The position numbers and the translations under genes are program-made. 64,000 bases of DNA from Arenibacter sp. F20364 (GTDB lineage Bacteria; Bacteroidota; Bacteroidia; Flavobacteriales; Flavobacteriaceae), in NCBI RefSeq assembly GCF_023015905.1, contig NZ_JALKBD010000010.1, forward strand, positions 62,001-126,000, in the 5' to 3' direction. How positions within the stretch are numbered: the stretch's first letter is position 1; the number at the start of each line of letters is the position of its first letter. Below, in pieces: positions 1 to 8,092 of this stretch. The notes under the pieces were generated by a model. The model did not search any database. It had not been told where the DNA came from and worked only from the letters and a program-made list of their open reading frames with translations.

Positions 1-100
1 CATTTTAGATACTGCGAATGCCATCTCCAATAGTTTTTCAGGAAAAAATAAGGCAGAATTGGTGATGCTGGGCAAACTGGAACTTTTGCTAAAGGAATAA
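1..100 (+). CDS. C-terminal end of a truncated gene (unknown)
   Basis: An open frame enters from the left edge and stops at TAA 98-100, giving the last 32 residues of a protein. The tail is helical and charged, ending in KLELLLKE. It converges on the universal stress protein gene that ends at 135. The fragment is too short to assign a family. That it is coding is inferred only from the uninterrupted frame and the tight convergent spacing. Confidence 0.4.
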   Translation, partial: ILDTANAISNSFSGKNKAELVMLGKLELLLKE

Positions 101-134
101 TAAGGTAGAGAATTGGTTTTTTCCTTATTATTGA

Positions 135-959
135 TCATATCTTGAATGTCATTACCGGCAATCTTGCGTGGTTGGCGATATCTTCACCTATACTTCCCAA
201 TAAGAAATGTGAAAGGCCTTTTCTTCCATGTGTTGGAAGCGCGAGGATGTCAAATTTCTCGGTCTTACTAAAATTAAGTATCCCGCTTTCCACACTACGG
301 TCATTATAAACTTCAACTTTAGCTTGGGTATCTCCAGCCTTGGACATGAATTTGGCTATGCGGTCATCGGCCTCCTGAGTACTCAAAAAGTCCTGATATG
401 GGGTATTGATGTATACCAATCTTAATTTGGCTGAAAATTTTTGGGCCATCGACTTAACATTTTTATAGGCCATAATCATGTCCTCCGAAAAACTACAGGC
501 GAAAAGGATATTCTTTATGGTAAAGTTTGATTTTTGCTCCTTTATAACCAAAACCGGAACATCGGAAGTACGTACCACCTTTTCGGTATTGGAGCCTATA
601 AAAATCTCATTGAATCCAGTACTACCGTGGGAACCCATAACGATCAAATCTATATTTTGTTCCTTGGCAACATTGTTGAGCTCACTGAAGACCTTATAGT
701 TCTGCACTATTTTATGAATATTGATGCCCTTTAAATAAGGTTTGTCCAAGAAGCTTTTAAATCGTTTTTTTGCAAGTCCCATAAAGTATTTTGCTTCCTC
801 GAACCCTAATATTTCCTCTTCGGCAATAACTGCCTCGGAAATTCCCATCATATGGATAACGGTAATATCCGCATGCTGCTGTTTCGCTATGCCAGCTGCG
901 GCCTCCAGTGCATAGGCCGAATGTTCTGAAAAATCTACGGGTACCAAGATGTGCTTCAT
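135..959 (-). CDS. Universal stress protein, tandem UspA domains
   Basis: The 274-residue protein has two Usp domains (about 1-142 and 147-274). The first keeps the ATP-binding pattern G-2x-G-9x-G-S (GSHGSTGFNEIFIGS). In the second the first glycine is replaced (PTHGRKGLSHFLLGS). Tandem Usp proteins are cytoplasmic nucleotide-binding proteins linked to growth arrest and survival; no enzymatic activity can be read here. The gene is divergent from the WG-repeat operon. Its own -7 element (1112 to 1105) and palindromic operator (1136-1147) predict a leader of about 140 nt. A second tandem Usp lies at 29746, also under this operator type. Confidence 0.93.
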   Translation of the reverse strand: MKHILVPVDFSEHSAYALEAAAGIAKQQHADITVIHMMGISEAVIAEEEILGFEEAKYFMGLAKKRFKSFLDKPYLKGINIHKIVQNYKVFSELNNVAKEQNIDLIVMGSHGSTGFNEIFIGSNTEKVVRTSDVPVLVIKEQKSNFTIKNILFACSFSEDMIMAYKNVKSMAQKFSAKLRLVYINTPYQDFLSTQEADDRIAKFMSKAGDTQAKVEVYNDRSVESGILNFSKTEKFDILALPTHGRKGLSHFLLGSIGEDIANHARLPVMTFKI

Positions 960-1104
960 TTTCTACTATTTTATCTTCAGTATGATTCTGTTACCTTTTT
1001 TACAGCGCTTTAAATTGACCAGTGTAGGGAGGGTTGTCCCATTATAATTTCATATTAAGGTCAGCCGGATTTAAAGTCCCAATTGAATCTTTAATGTTCC
1101 TAAA

Positions 1105-1147
1105 CAAAAATAAACAGTTGTTGAACCACTTAAAATGACATTGGTCA
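1105..1147 (-). promoter_or_regulatory. FNR-like operator and -7 element for usp
   Basis: The operator TGACATTGGTCA lies at 1136-1147. On the minus strand a perfect Bacteroidetes -7 element, TATTTTTG, runs from 1112 to 1105. The distance from operator centre to the T of the -7 element is 29.5 bp, identical to most other sites in this window. This is class II activator geometry. Confidence 0.7.
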
Positions 1148-1287
1148 CTATATCCTGCTTTAATTGCAGCTGCCTTTATGATAATTAGACCAATAAGGTG
1201 CCACCTTCCAATTTGATAATTTTAATACTCTGCAAAATCTGGAGAATAGATGAACGACTATGGTTGGTGTTTTTATTTGGGCACTAC

Positions 1288-1330
1288 TGACATTGGTCAT
1301 TTTCTACTGGTAATCTGTATACTACTTTAG
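1288..1330 (+). promoter_or_regulatory. FNR-like operator and -7 element for the WG-repeat operon
   Basis: The operator TGACATTGGTCA (1288-1299) is identical to the usp site. The -7 element TACTTTAG is at 1323-1330, again 29.5 bp from the centre. The predicted transcript would start about 15 nt before the ATG at 1351. Confidence 0.7.
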
Positions 1331-1350
1331 TAGAAATAAAATTCAAAGTC

Positions 1351-1989
1351 ATGAAAAAAATTATTGTCACAGTATTCGTAATGCTTATGCTTCCAAACGT
1401 ATTCCATTCCCAAACCGTCAAAAACATTGATGAAATTGCTCCCTTTAGTGAGGGTTTGGCTGCTGTTCGTCAAGGCAATCAATGGGGATTTATTAATGAA
1501 GAAGGTACTATGGTTATCAATTTTCGTAACGATATTTATTGGAACAAGGATGCCGATACCTCAAAAAAGGATGTTTCCGGTGTTCAATACCCTATGTTCA
1601 ATGAAGGACGGTGCCTGATTACCAAAATTGTGGAGGATGGTGTTCCTGTTTATGGGTTTATAGATACCAAGGGTAATGTAGTACTTGAACCCCAGCTATT
1701 AAATGTTTATCCTTTTAAGAATGGTTTCACCACGGCCGTCCTTTTTGAGAAATCCATGAAAGGGAAAAACGAATTCAATCTTGATATATACGAATTTAAG
1801 TTTCACGATGTTATGCTGGACACTTCCGGGGAAATTGTGGAGTTTTTTAATAGAAGGTATAATATCCAAATGACCAAAAAAAGGTACCAGAGGCCTCCAG
1901 TAAGAGTGAAACAACTATCAAAAGGCCTGGTTGGGGTATACACTCAGGATCAAGGTTGGGAAGTGCGAAAGATAACTTTAAATAATTAA
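1351..1989 (+). CDS. Secreted WG-repeat protein
   Basis: The 212-residue protein starts with a signal peptide (MKKIIVTVFVMLMLP, cleavage near residue 20). Two WG-type repeats follow: one reads EGLAAVRQGNQWGFINEEG and a later one YGFIDTKGNVVLEP. WG repeats form beta folds of unclear, probably binding, function. It is the first gene of a compact three-gene operon, with 1 nt between its stop and the SDR start. The operator-promoter sits directly upstream, so it belongs to the stress regulon proposed here. No catalytic motif is visible. Confidence 0.75.
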   Translation: MKKIIVTVFVMLMLPNVFHSQTVKNIDEIAPFSEGLAAVRQGNQWGFINEEGTMVINFRNDIYWNKDADTSKKDVSGVQYPMFNEGRCLITKIVEDGVPVYGFIDTKGNVVLEPQLLNVYPFKNGFTTAVLFEKSMKGKNEFNLDIYEFKFHDVMLDTSGEIVEFFNRRYNIQMTKKRYQRPPVRVKQLSKGLVGVYTQDQGWEVRKITLNN

Positions 1990-1990
1990 A

Positions 1991-2752
1991 ATGTTACGAC
2001 TAAAGGGTAAAGTAGCCGTTATAACGGGGGGTGCTGGTGGCATAGGATTGGCCACGGCAAAATTGTTTTTAGAGGAAGGTGCCAAGGTGGTTATCGTGGA
2101 TATTGATAAGGAAGTTTTGGAAAAGGCAATCTTGGCCATAGATCATGAGAATCTGTCCATTTGTGTTGCCGATGTTTCAAAAGCTATGGATACCGAAAAG
2201 TTTGTCGAGACGGCGCTAGAGGTTCATGGAAAGATAGATATTTTTTTCGCCAATGCTGGAATTGAAGGTGTTTCCAAACCAATTACGGAATATCCGGACG
2301 AGATTTTCGATAGGGTAATTGGGGTAAACCTAAAAGGGGTATGGCTGGGTTGCAAGCATGTAATTCCGAAAATGCAGCGAGGTGGAAGTGTAATAATCAC
2401 ATCTTCTGTAGCTGGCTTAAAGGGTTTTCCCGGGTTGGGAGCTTATGTGGCCAGCAAACATGCAGTGGTTGGTTTAATGAAGGTAGCGGCCCAAGAAAGT
2501 GCCAACCGTAAAATCCGAGTGAATACCATTCATCCAGGTCCCGTTAACAATGATATGATGCGACGTATTGAAGTGGATATGTCGCCCAGCAGTCCTGATG
2601 AGGTAATGAAGGGCTTTGAGGCTGCCGTACCTTTAGGTCGCTATGCAGAATCTAGCGAGATTGCAGCAATGGCCCTTTTCCTGGCTTCGGAGGAGAGTAG
2701 GTATATTACCGGGACTACCCATGTAGTGGACGGGGGTATGCTTAGTTCTTAA
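1991..2752 (+). CDS. Short-chain dehydrogenase/reductase (SDR)
   Basis: The 253-residue protein is a classical SDR. It has the Rossmann motif TGGAGGIG (residues 12-19), the NAG motif (88-90), the serine of ITSSVAG (138/139), and the catalytic Tyr152 and Lys156 in AYVASK. Asp37 at the end of beta-2 (VVIVDID) suggests NAD(H) rather than NADP(H). The C-terminal YITGTTHVVDGG is typical of glucose 1-dehydrogenase/3-oxoacyl reductase-like members. The substrate cannot be read from sequence. It is the middle gene of the WG-SDR-HEAT operon, and its TAA overlaps the next ATG (TAATG). Confidence 0.88.
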   Translation: MLRLKGKVAVITGGAGGIGLATAKLFLEEGAKVVIVDIDKEVLEKAILAIDHENLSICVADVSKAMDTEKFVETALEVHGKIDIFFANAGIEGVSKPITEYPDEIFDRVIGVNLKGVWLGCKHVIPKMQRGGSVIITSSVAGLKGFPGLGAYVASKHAVVGLMKVAAQESANRKIRVNTIHPGPVNNDMMRRIEVDMSPSSPDEVMKGFEAAVPLGRYAESSEIAAMALFLASEESRYITGTTHVVDGGMLSS

Positions 2753-3303
2753 TGACCTATGGCATGACCAAGGTAAGTAGTATAAGCAAATATTTGGAAG
2801 GGGGCGATTTAAGGTCAACCGGAAAAGTGAAGTTCTTGCTTCCTTTAATAAAAAGCCAAAAAGACTTCGACGACCTGTTTGCTTATCTGTACTCCAAGGA
2901 CAGGTTAATGATTATGAGGGCAGCGGATGCCTTGGAAAAAATAACCATTGGGAATCCGGAGTATCTGTATCGTCATAAGAAGGAACTAATAGGGTTTCTC
3001 CAAAACGCTACTCACAAGGAATTTAAGTGGCATTTGTCGTTGTTGGTTTCCAGGCTAACCTTAAGCCCGAAAGAATTAAAAATAGTCTTGGGCAAATTAA
3101 AGATGTGGGCAAAGGATCCTTCCGAAAGTAAAATTGTAAGGGTCAATGCCTTGCAGGCCCTTTATGATTTGATATGCCAAGAACAGGGCATGGAAAAGGA
3201 GTTTAAAGCCTTAGTCAAAGAATTGCAGAAGGAGGGCGTACCTTCGATCAACGCAAGGATCAAAAAAATCAAAAATAAATACTTATCCAAAGATGTTGAT
3301 TGA
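2752..3303 (+). CDS. HEAT-like helical repeat protein, unknown function
   Basis: The 183-residue protein is mostly amphipathic helices, with segments such as RLMIMRAADALEKIT and KIVRVNALQALYDLI that look like HEAT/armadillo units. It is lysine-rich, with no signal peptide and no enzymatic motif. Its ATG overlaps the SDR stop by one base, implying translational coupling. A scaffold or protein-binding role is inferred only from the repeat type. An in-frame ATG four codons downstream (MTKVSS) is an alternative start. Confidence 0.65.
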   Translation: MTYGMTKVSSISKYLEGGDLRSTGKVKFLLPLIKSQKDFDDLFAYLYSKDRLMIMRAADALEKITIGNPEYLYRHKKELIGFLQNATHKEFKWHLSLLVSRLTLSPKELKIVLGKLKMWAKDPSESKIVRVNALQALYDLICQEQGMEKEFKALVKELQKEGVPSINARIKKIKNKYLSKDVD

Positions 3304-3409
3304 CATCGTAGAACTATAGGACATCATAATATTTTTTTTGGCCAAGGGATATATTTTGATTTTTATCCTTGGTAAGTTCTCTTTCAAAGGAAATCTCCCT
3401 TTTCCTTTA

Positions 3410-3452
3410 TGACATTTGTCATTGGCAAAGTCGCACTTCGGAAATATCTTCA
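3410..3452 (+). promoter_or_regulatory. FNR-like operator and -7 element for the M50 protease
   Basis: The operator TGACATTTGTCA lies at 3410-3421. A weak -7 element, TATCTTCA (3445-3452), sits at the standard 29.5 bp from the centre. Transcription would begin near 3458, which places the ATG at 3467 only about 9 nt downstream and excludes the longer reading frame that opens at 3416. Confidence 0.65.
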
Positions 3453-3466
3453 TCAAAATATTTGTC

Positions 3467-4549
3467 ATGAAGGGTTTTTTAAAGTTGGGAAAGGTTGCCG
3501 GTATCCGATTAGAGGTGCATTGGACTTTTGCACTATTATTGATTTGGGCCGGATTTATCGAGTTTCAGAATAGTGGAAACTTCGAGAGGGTGGCCGTTAA
3601 CCAAGGATTTATTTTGGTATTGATGGCCTGTGTGGTACTGCACGAATTGGGTCATGCCCTTACCGCTAGAAAATTTGGAATCAAGACTCAAAGAATTATA
3701 CTTCTACCCATTGGGGGTGTCGCCACTTTGGATAAAATGCCGGAAAAACCAGGGCAGGAACTTTTGGTAGCTTTGGCCGGTCCAGCAGTTAATGTTGTTA
3801 TAGCTATTTTATTATCTCTAATAATACCGCTGAACAGCTATTTTAATTTCGATAATATAGTAGTCGAAGAAATGCTTTATGCACCAAACCTACAGAATTT
3901 CCTTTTCTATCTTTTTGTAGCCAATGTAATGCTGGTAGTGTTCAACCTTATCCCCGCATTTCCCATGGATGGTGGCAGGGTACTTAGGGCTTTGTTGGCC
4001 TTTAGGTTGAGTCGCGTGGAGGCAACAAATATCGCGGCCAGTATTGGCCAAGCCTTGGCCGTTGTATTTTTTATCCTAGGATTTTTCGTAAACCCTTTTT
4101 TAATACTGATAGCATTTTTCATTTTCTTCGGGGCGTATGGCGAGAACCAAATGGTCCGAAGAAACTCCTTGTTAAAGGGGCATTTGGTAAAGGAAGCCAC
4201 CTTGACCAATATTACGGTGCTACGTCCTGATAATAATGTTCAAGAGGTTATAGATATCCTTTTGGCAAGTACGGAAAAAGATTTTGTGGTAGCGGTGGAC
4301 AGGGAAATAATGGGAATAGTGACCCAAAAGGATGTCATTAAGCATGCCAAGACCCCTTCTATTCTGGTAAGGGATATTATGGACAAGAGCTTCACCATAA
4401 TTGATGAATCTACAGAAATCACTAAGGTGTTGGAATTAATAGGAAAGGAAAAGAAGAGCTTTTTTCCGGTGACAAGTAATTCAAAATTAATTGGTGCTAT
4501 TGATATGGTCAACATTGGTGAGTTCATAATGTTTAAATCAGAATCCTAA
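3467..4549 (+). CDS. Site-2-protease-type M50 metallopeptidase with CBS pair
   Basis: This polytopic membrane zinc protease has HELGH (His59, Glu60, His63 counted from the ATG at 3467), the partner aspartate in FPMDGGR (near residue 168), and about six hydrophobic segments. Two cytoplasmic CBS domains follow (about residues 225-360, with VTQKDVIKHA between them). M50-CBS proteins cleave membrane substrates, and the CBS pair usually binds adenine nucleotides. The same architecture occurs in Rip3 (Rv2625c) of the M. tuberculosis DosR regulon. The frame opens at 3416, but the predicted -7 element lies between 3416 and 3467, so the shorter start is chosen. Confidence 0.9.
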   Translation: MKGFLKLGKVAGIRLEVHWTFALLLIWAGFIEFQNSGNFERVAVNQGFILVLMACVVLHELGHALTARKFGIKTQRIILLPIGGVATLDKMPEKPGQELLVALAGPAVNVVIAILLSLIIPLNSYFNFDNIVVEEMLYAPNLQNFLFYLFVANVMLVVFNLIPAFPMDGGRVLRALLAFRLSRVEATNIAASIGQALAVVFFILGFFVNPFLILIAFFIFFGAYGENQMVRRNSLLKGHLVKEATLTNITVLRPDNNVQEVIDILLASTEKDFVVAVDREIMGIVTQKDVIKHAKTPSILVRDIMDKSFTIIDESTEITKVLELIGKEKKSFFPVTSNSKLIGAIDMVNIGEFIMFKSES

Positions 4550-4749
4550 AATAAGCTCAAAGGGGACAAAATATTTATTGTTGAATGAGGGTTTAGAGAC
4601 TTCAATTTCAGATTAAAGCTTGGGAACTATTTGAAACCCCAATCCGTTTTGGCAACAAGAAACTTCCAAAGTGGATATACATGGTCAGGCCGTCACCGTC
4701 CAGTTATCTGCGACCAAATTTGGCATTAGGACTTTGAAAAAACAATTAG

Positions 4750-7314
4750 ATGGCAAAAAAAGAAAGAATTAATTCGGGACAATCCTTGGACAATAATCAG
4801 GTTTATGGCTTTATCCCTACGGATATTGATGGAGTAGACGAGCTTGCGGAACTGGCCCTTGATTTAAGATGGTCGTGGAACCATGCCGTGGATGAAATAT
4901 GGTACCAGTTAGATTCTGATTTATGGATGGAAACCCACAATCCTTGGGTGGTTTTGCAGAACGTCTCCCGTGATAAATTAATAAAAATGATGGCAGATAA
5001 TGCCTTTAGGGAAAGGTTGGGTGATATGATAAAACTTAAGGAGAAATCCCTTACAGATCCCGCCTGGTTTCAAAGAAATTACCCTACAGCTCCCCTAAAA
5101 TGTGTTGCCTATTTTAGTATGGAATTCATGCTGAGCGAAGCATTGCCAATTTATGTTGGCGGTCTTGGCAACGTTGCTGGGGATCAATTAAAATCGGCCA
5201 GTGATCTAGGGATTCCCGTTATAGCCGTGGGGTTACTTTACCAACAGGGATATTTTAGACAGTTGATAGATCAATTTGGTACCCAACAGGCGCTTTTTCC
5301 GTACAATGATCCCGGGCAATTGCCTATTTCACCGCTGAGGTTGCCCAATGGGGAATGGTTGCGGATCAATATATCCTTATCCGGGCATACAGTTTGGTTG
5401 CGTACATGGCAAGTACAGGTGGGCCGGGTGAAACTTTATCTGTTGGATAGTAATGATCCGGTTAATATGCCGCTTCACAGGGGAATTACCAGTGCTGCAT
5501 ATGGTGGTGGGTCGGAGCTTCGCATTCAGCAGGAAATTATCTTGGGTATAGGGGGGTGGAGATTGCTCCGAGCCATGAACATTGCACCGGAAGTGTGCCA
5601 TATGAACGAAGGTCACTCTGCCTTTCTTGTACTGGAAAGGGCGGCCGATTTTATGCGGGAGAATGGTGTTACCTTTCCGGAGGCCTTGACAGTTACCCGT
5701 GCAGGAAATTTGTTTACCACCCATACTGCCGTGGCGGCCGGATTTGATAATTTTAGTCCGTCCTTAATGTGGCAGTTTTTTGCCAATTATGCCAATAAGG
5801 AATTACATTTGGATTTTAATGATCTGTTGGCATTGGGTAGGGAGGACCCACATAATTTATCCCAGTTTTTTAACATGGCCTATCTGGCCATTCATGGCAG
5901 TAGTGCGGTAAATGGGGTAAGCAAGCTTCACGGGGAAGTAAGTCGAAATCTCTTTCGTAATTTATTTAAAAGATGGCCTAACAGCGAAGTGCCGATAGGG
6001 AGTGTAACCAACGGAGTTCATATGCCCAGCTGGGATTCGGTATTCGCCGATAAGATCTGGACTCGTACCTGCGGAAAAGATCGCTGGAGAGGTCATTTGG
6101 AATCTGTTGAGCAAGACATTTACTGCTTGTCCGATGTTGCTTTATGGCAATTCCGGAACGATTCCAGACATCACATGATAAATTTTATCCGCGAAAGGTT
6201 CCAAGGACAGACGGAGGATGCCGGTCACTCCCCTGAAATTGTGGAAATGGCCAAGCATATTTTTAACAAGGAAACTTTGACCTTGGGTTTTGCACGGCGA
6301 TTTGTTCCTTATAAAAGGCCAAACCTACTTTTACATGATCCGGAAAGATTTATTCGAATTCTAACAAATCCCCATCGGCCCGTGCAATTGGTGCTTGCAG
6401 GAAAGTCTCCCCCATATGATGAGTCTGGAAAGGCATTGATAAGACAATGGGTGCAATTTATCCAACAACATAACTTATATAAGCACGTAGTTTTTCTAAG
6501 CGATTATGATATGTTGTTAACAGAACATCTTGTACAAGGGGTAGATGTGTGGATAAATACTCCAAGGCGTCCTTGGGAGGCCTGCGGTACCAGTGGTATG
6601 AAGGTTTTGGTCAATGGCGGTATCAATCTATCGGAGTTGGACGGTTGGTGGGCGGAAGCCTATACTCCGGAAGTAGGTTGGGCAATGGGCGATGGTCATG
6701 AACATGGGGAGGATCCCTACTGGGATGCTATTGATGCCAACGAATTGTACGAATTGTTGGAACAAAAGGTGGTACCGGAATTTTATGATCGCAATAAAGA
6801 GGGGATACCCGAAAATTGGGTAGCAAAAATGCGTAATAGTATGTCTACCTTAACCCCGAAGTTTTCGGCAAACCGTGCCGTTCGGGAATACACCGAGAAA
6901 TATTACCTTCCGGCAGCCAACAAATACAAAAAAAGATCCGCTAAAAAAGGAATGCTAGGAAAAAAAATAGTTGAGGCCAAGCTTGATCTACAAAATAAGT
7001 GGTGGCAAATGCGTTTTGTCCAGACCCAAATTGAAAATATTGCAGGAGGGTATCAATTTAAAATAATGGTCTGGTTGAACCACATAAGTCCAGACACCAT
7101 TTCTGTAGAGCTCTTTGCCGAGGGCCTTCATGGCGGGGCAAGCGAAATTATGAAAATGGAAATTGTGGGGCTTGCAAAGAATGGGTTGGATCACGAGTGC
7201 CATGCGTGTATTAGGACCAGCAGGCCGGCCGGTCATTATACGGCCCGGATAGTTCCCTGCTACGAAAATATTTCCGTGCCCTTGGAGAATAACCTGATTC
7301 TATGGCAGCGATAA
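4750..7314 (+). CDS. glgP: Alpha-glucan (glycogen) phosphorylase
   Basis: The 854-residue GT35 enzyme is of the bacterial/archaeal type with an N-terminal DUF3417-like domain (about 10-120). The PLP-binding lysine is Lys618 in GTSGMKVLVNGG, followed by NLSELDGWWAEAY. It releases glucose 1-phosphate from glycogen or maltodextrin in the cytoplasm. The C-terminal 150 residues form an extra beta-rich segment often present in this type. The 200-nt upstream gap holds no copy of the TGAY-N4-RTCA operator, so it may be read through from the M50 gene or have its own promoter. A debranching enzyme lies 40 kb away at 44901. Confidence 0.93.
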   Translation: MAKKERINSGQSLDNNQVYGFIPTDIDGVDELAELALDLRWSWNHAVDEIWYQLDSDLWMETHNPWVVLQNVSRDKLIKMMADNAFRERLGDMIKLKEKSLTDPAWFQRNYPTAPLKCVAYFSMEFMLSEALPIYVGGLGNVAGDQLKSASDLGIPVIAVGLLYQQGYFRQLIDQFGTQQALFPYNDPGQLPISPLRLPNGEWLRINISLSGHTVWLRTWQVQVGRVKLYLLDSNDPVNMPLHRGITSAAYGGGSELRIQQEIILGIGGWRLLRAMNIAPEVCHMNEGHSAFLVLERAADFMRENGVTFPEALTVTRAGNLFTTHTAVAAGFDNFSPSLMWQFFANYANKELHLDFNDLLALGREDPHNLSQFFNMAYLAIHGSSAVNGVSKLHGEVSRNLFRNLFKRWPNSEVPIGSVTNGVHMPSWDSVFADKIWTRTCGKDRWRGHLESVEQDIYCLSDVALWQFRNDSRHHMINFIRERFQGQTEDAGHSPEIVEMAKHIFNKETLTLGFARRFVPYKRPNLLLHDPERFIRILTNPHRPVQLVLAGKSPPYDESGKALIRQWVQFIQQHNLYKHVVFLSDYDMLLTEHLVQGVDVWINTPRRPWEACGTSGMKVLVNGGINLSELDGWWAEAYTPEVGWAMGDGHEHGEDPYWDAIDANELYELLEQKVVPEFYDRNKEGIPENWVAKMRNSMSTLTPKFSANRAVREYTEKYYLPAANKYKKRSAKKGMLGKKIVEAKLDLQNKWWQMRFVQTQIENIAGGYQFKIMVWLNHISPDTISVELFAEGLHGGASEIMKMEIVGLAKNGLDHECHACIRTSRPAGHYTARIVPCYENISVPLENNLILWQR

Positions 7315-7412
7315 TAGTTTAGAAAAAAAAAGGCAATAACCTGCTGCGGATACAGAAGATTTTATAGGGTTTGTAGCGGGAATTCTGTATCTTGATACTA
7401 AATGGATAAACA

Positions 7413-8066
7413 ATGATAGTACATAGTCTAGGGGAAGGGAATTCACTGTTAAATAAATTTGTAGCCGAAATAAGGGATGCCAATATTCAACGCGATAGCA
7501 TGCGCTTTAGGCGCAATATTGAACGTATTGGGGAAATTTTGGGCTACGAGCTTAGCAAGACCCTTGACTATGGGAACCAAATGGTTGAAACTCCTTTGGG
7601 AACCAAAGAAATGTCCATGCCCGTGGATGATTTGGTGCTGTGCTCTGTTTTACGTGCTGGACTCCCATTACATCAAGGCCTGTTAAACTATTTTGACAAT
7701 GCGGAGAATGCTTTTATTTCAGCCTATAGGCATCACCGTGGAGATGAGGATGCGTTTGAAGTCATCGTCAAATACTTTGCCGCCCCATCCTTGGAAAATA
7801 AAACCTTGGTCCTAACAGATCCAATGCTGGCCACAGGAAAAACATTGGAAAATGTTTTAAATGCACTTAAGGACCATGGCAAACCCAAGCAGATCCATAT
7901 TATATCGGTAATTGGTTCCCAATCCGGGATAGACCATATTAAGACAGTTTTTCCAAAGAATACCCAATTGTGGATAGCAGCCATTGATACCCAATTAAAT
8001 AGCAAAGGCTATATTGTGCCTGGAATAGGGGATGCAGGGGATTTAGCTTTTGGAGTGAAACTTTAG
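7413..8066 (+). CDS. upp: Uracil phosphoribosyltransferase
   Basis: The 217-residue protein has the PRPP-binding loop TDPMLATGKTL (about residues 137-147) and a C-terminal uracil-recognition segment (YIVPGIGDAGDLAFG). It converts uracil and PRPP to UMP (pyrimidine salvage). Length and motifs match UPRTase. It lies 98 nt after glgP on the same strand and 26 nt from the convergent ATPase gene. No operator palindrome precedes it, so co-transcription with glgP is plausible. Confidence 0.93.
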   Translation: MIVHSLGEGNSLLNKFVAEIRDANIQRDSMRFRRNIERIGEILGYELSKTLDYGNQMVETPLGTKEMSMPVDDLVLCSVLRAGLPLHQGLLNYFDNAENAFISAYRHHRGDEDAFEVIVKYFAAPSLENKTLVLTDPMLATGKTLENVLNALKDHGKPKQIHIISVIGSQSGIDHIKTVFPKNTQLWIAAIDTQLNSKGYIVPGIGDAGDLAFGVKL

Positions 8067-8092
8067 CCTTCTTCCTGTTCGGATCTAGTGCA

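Noticed and set aside
228-425. Small plus-strand frame within the usp gene, and similar antisense or shifted frames across the window
   Set aside because: They lie entirely within longer genes with clear family matches and have no start context or recognisable protein sequence.
4676-4695. ATACATGGTCA and CCGTCACC upstream of glgP as possible operators
   Set aside because: Neither gives a TGAY half-site at the correct distance, and no -7 element lies at 29.5 bp.
7388-7399. GTATCTTGATAC inverted repeat before upp
   Set aside because: It is short, has a mispaired centre, and no matching -7 element or repeated copy elsewhere supports a regulatory role.
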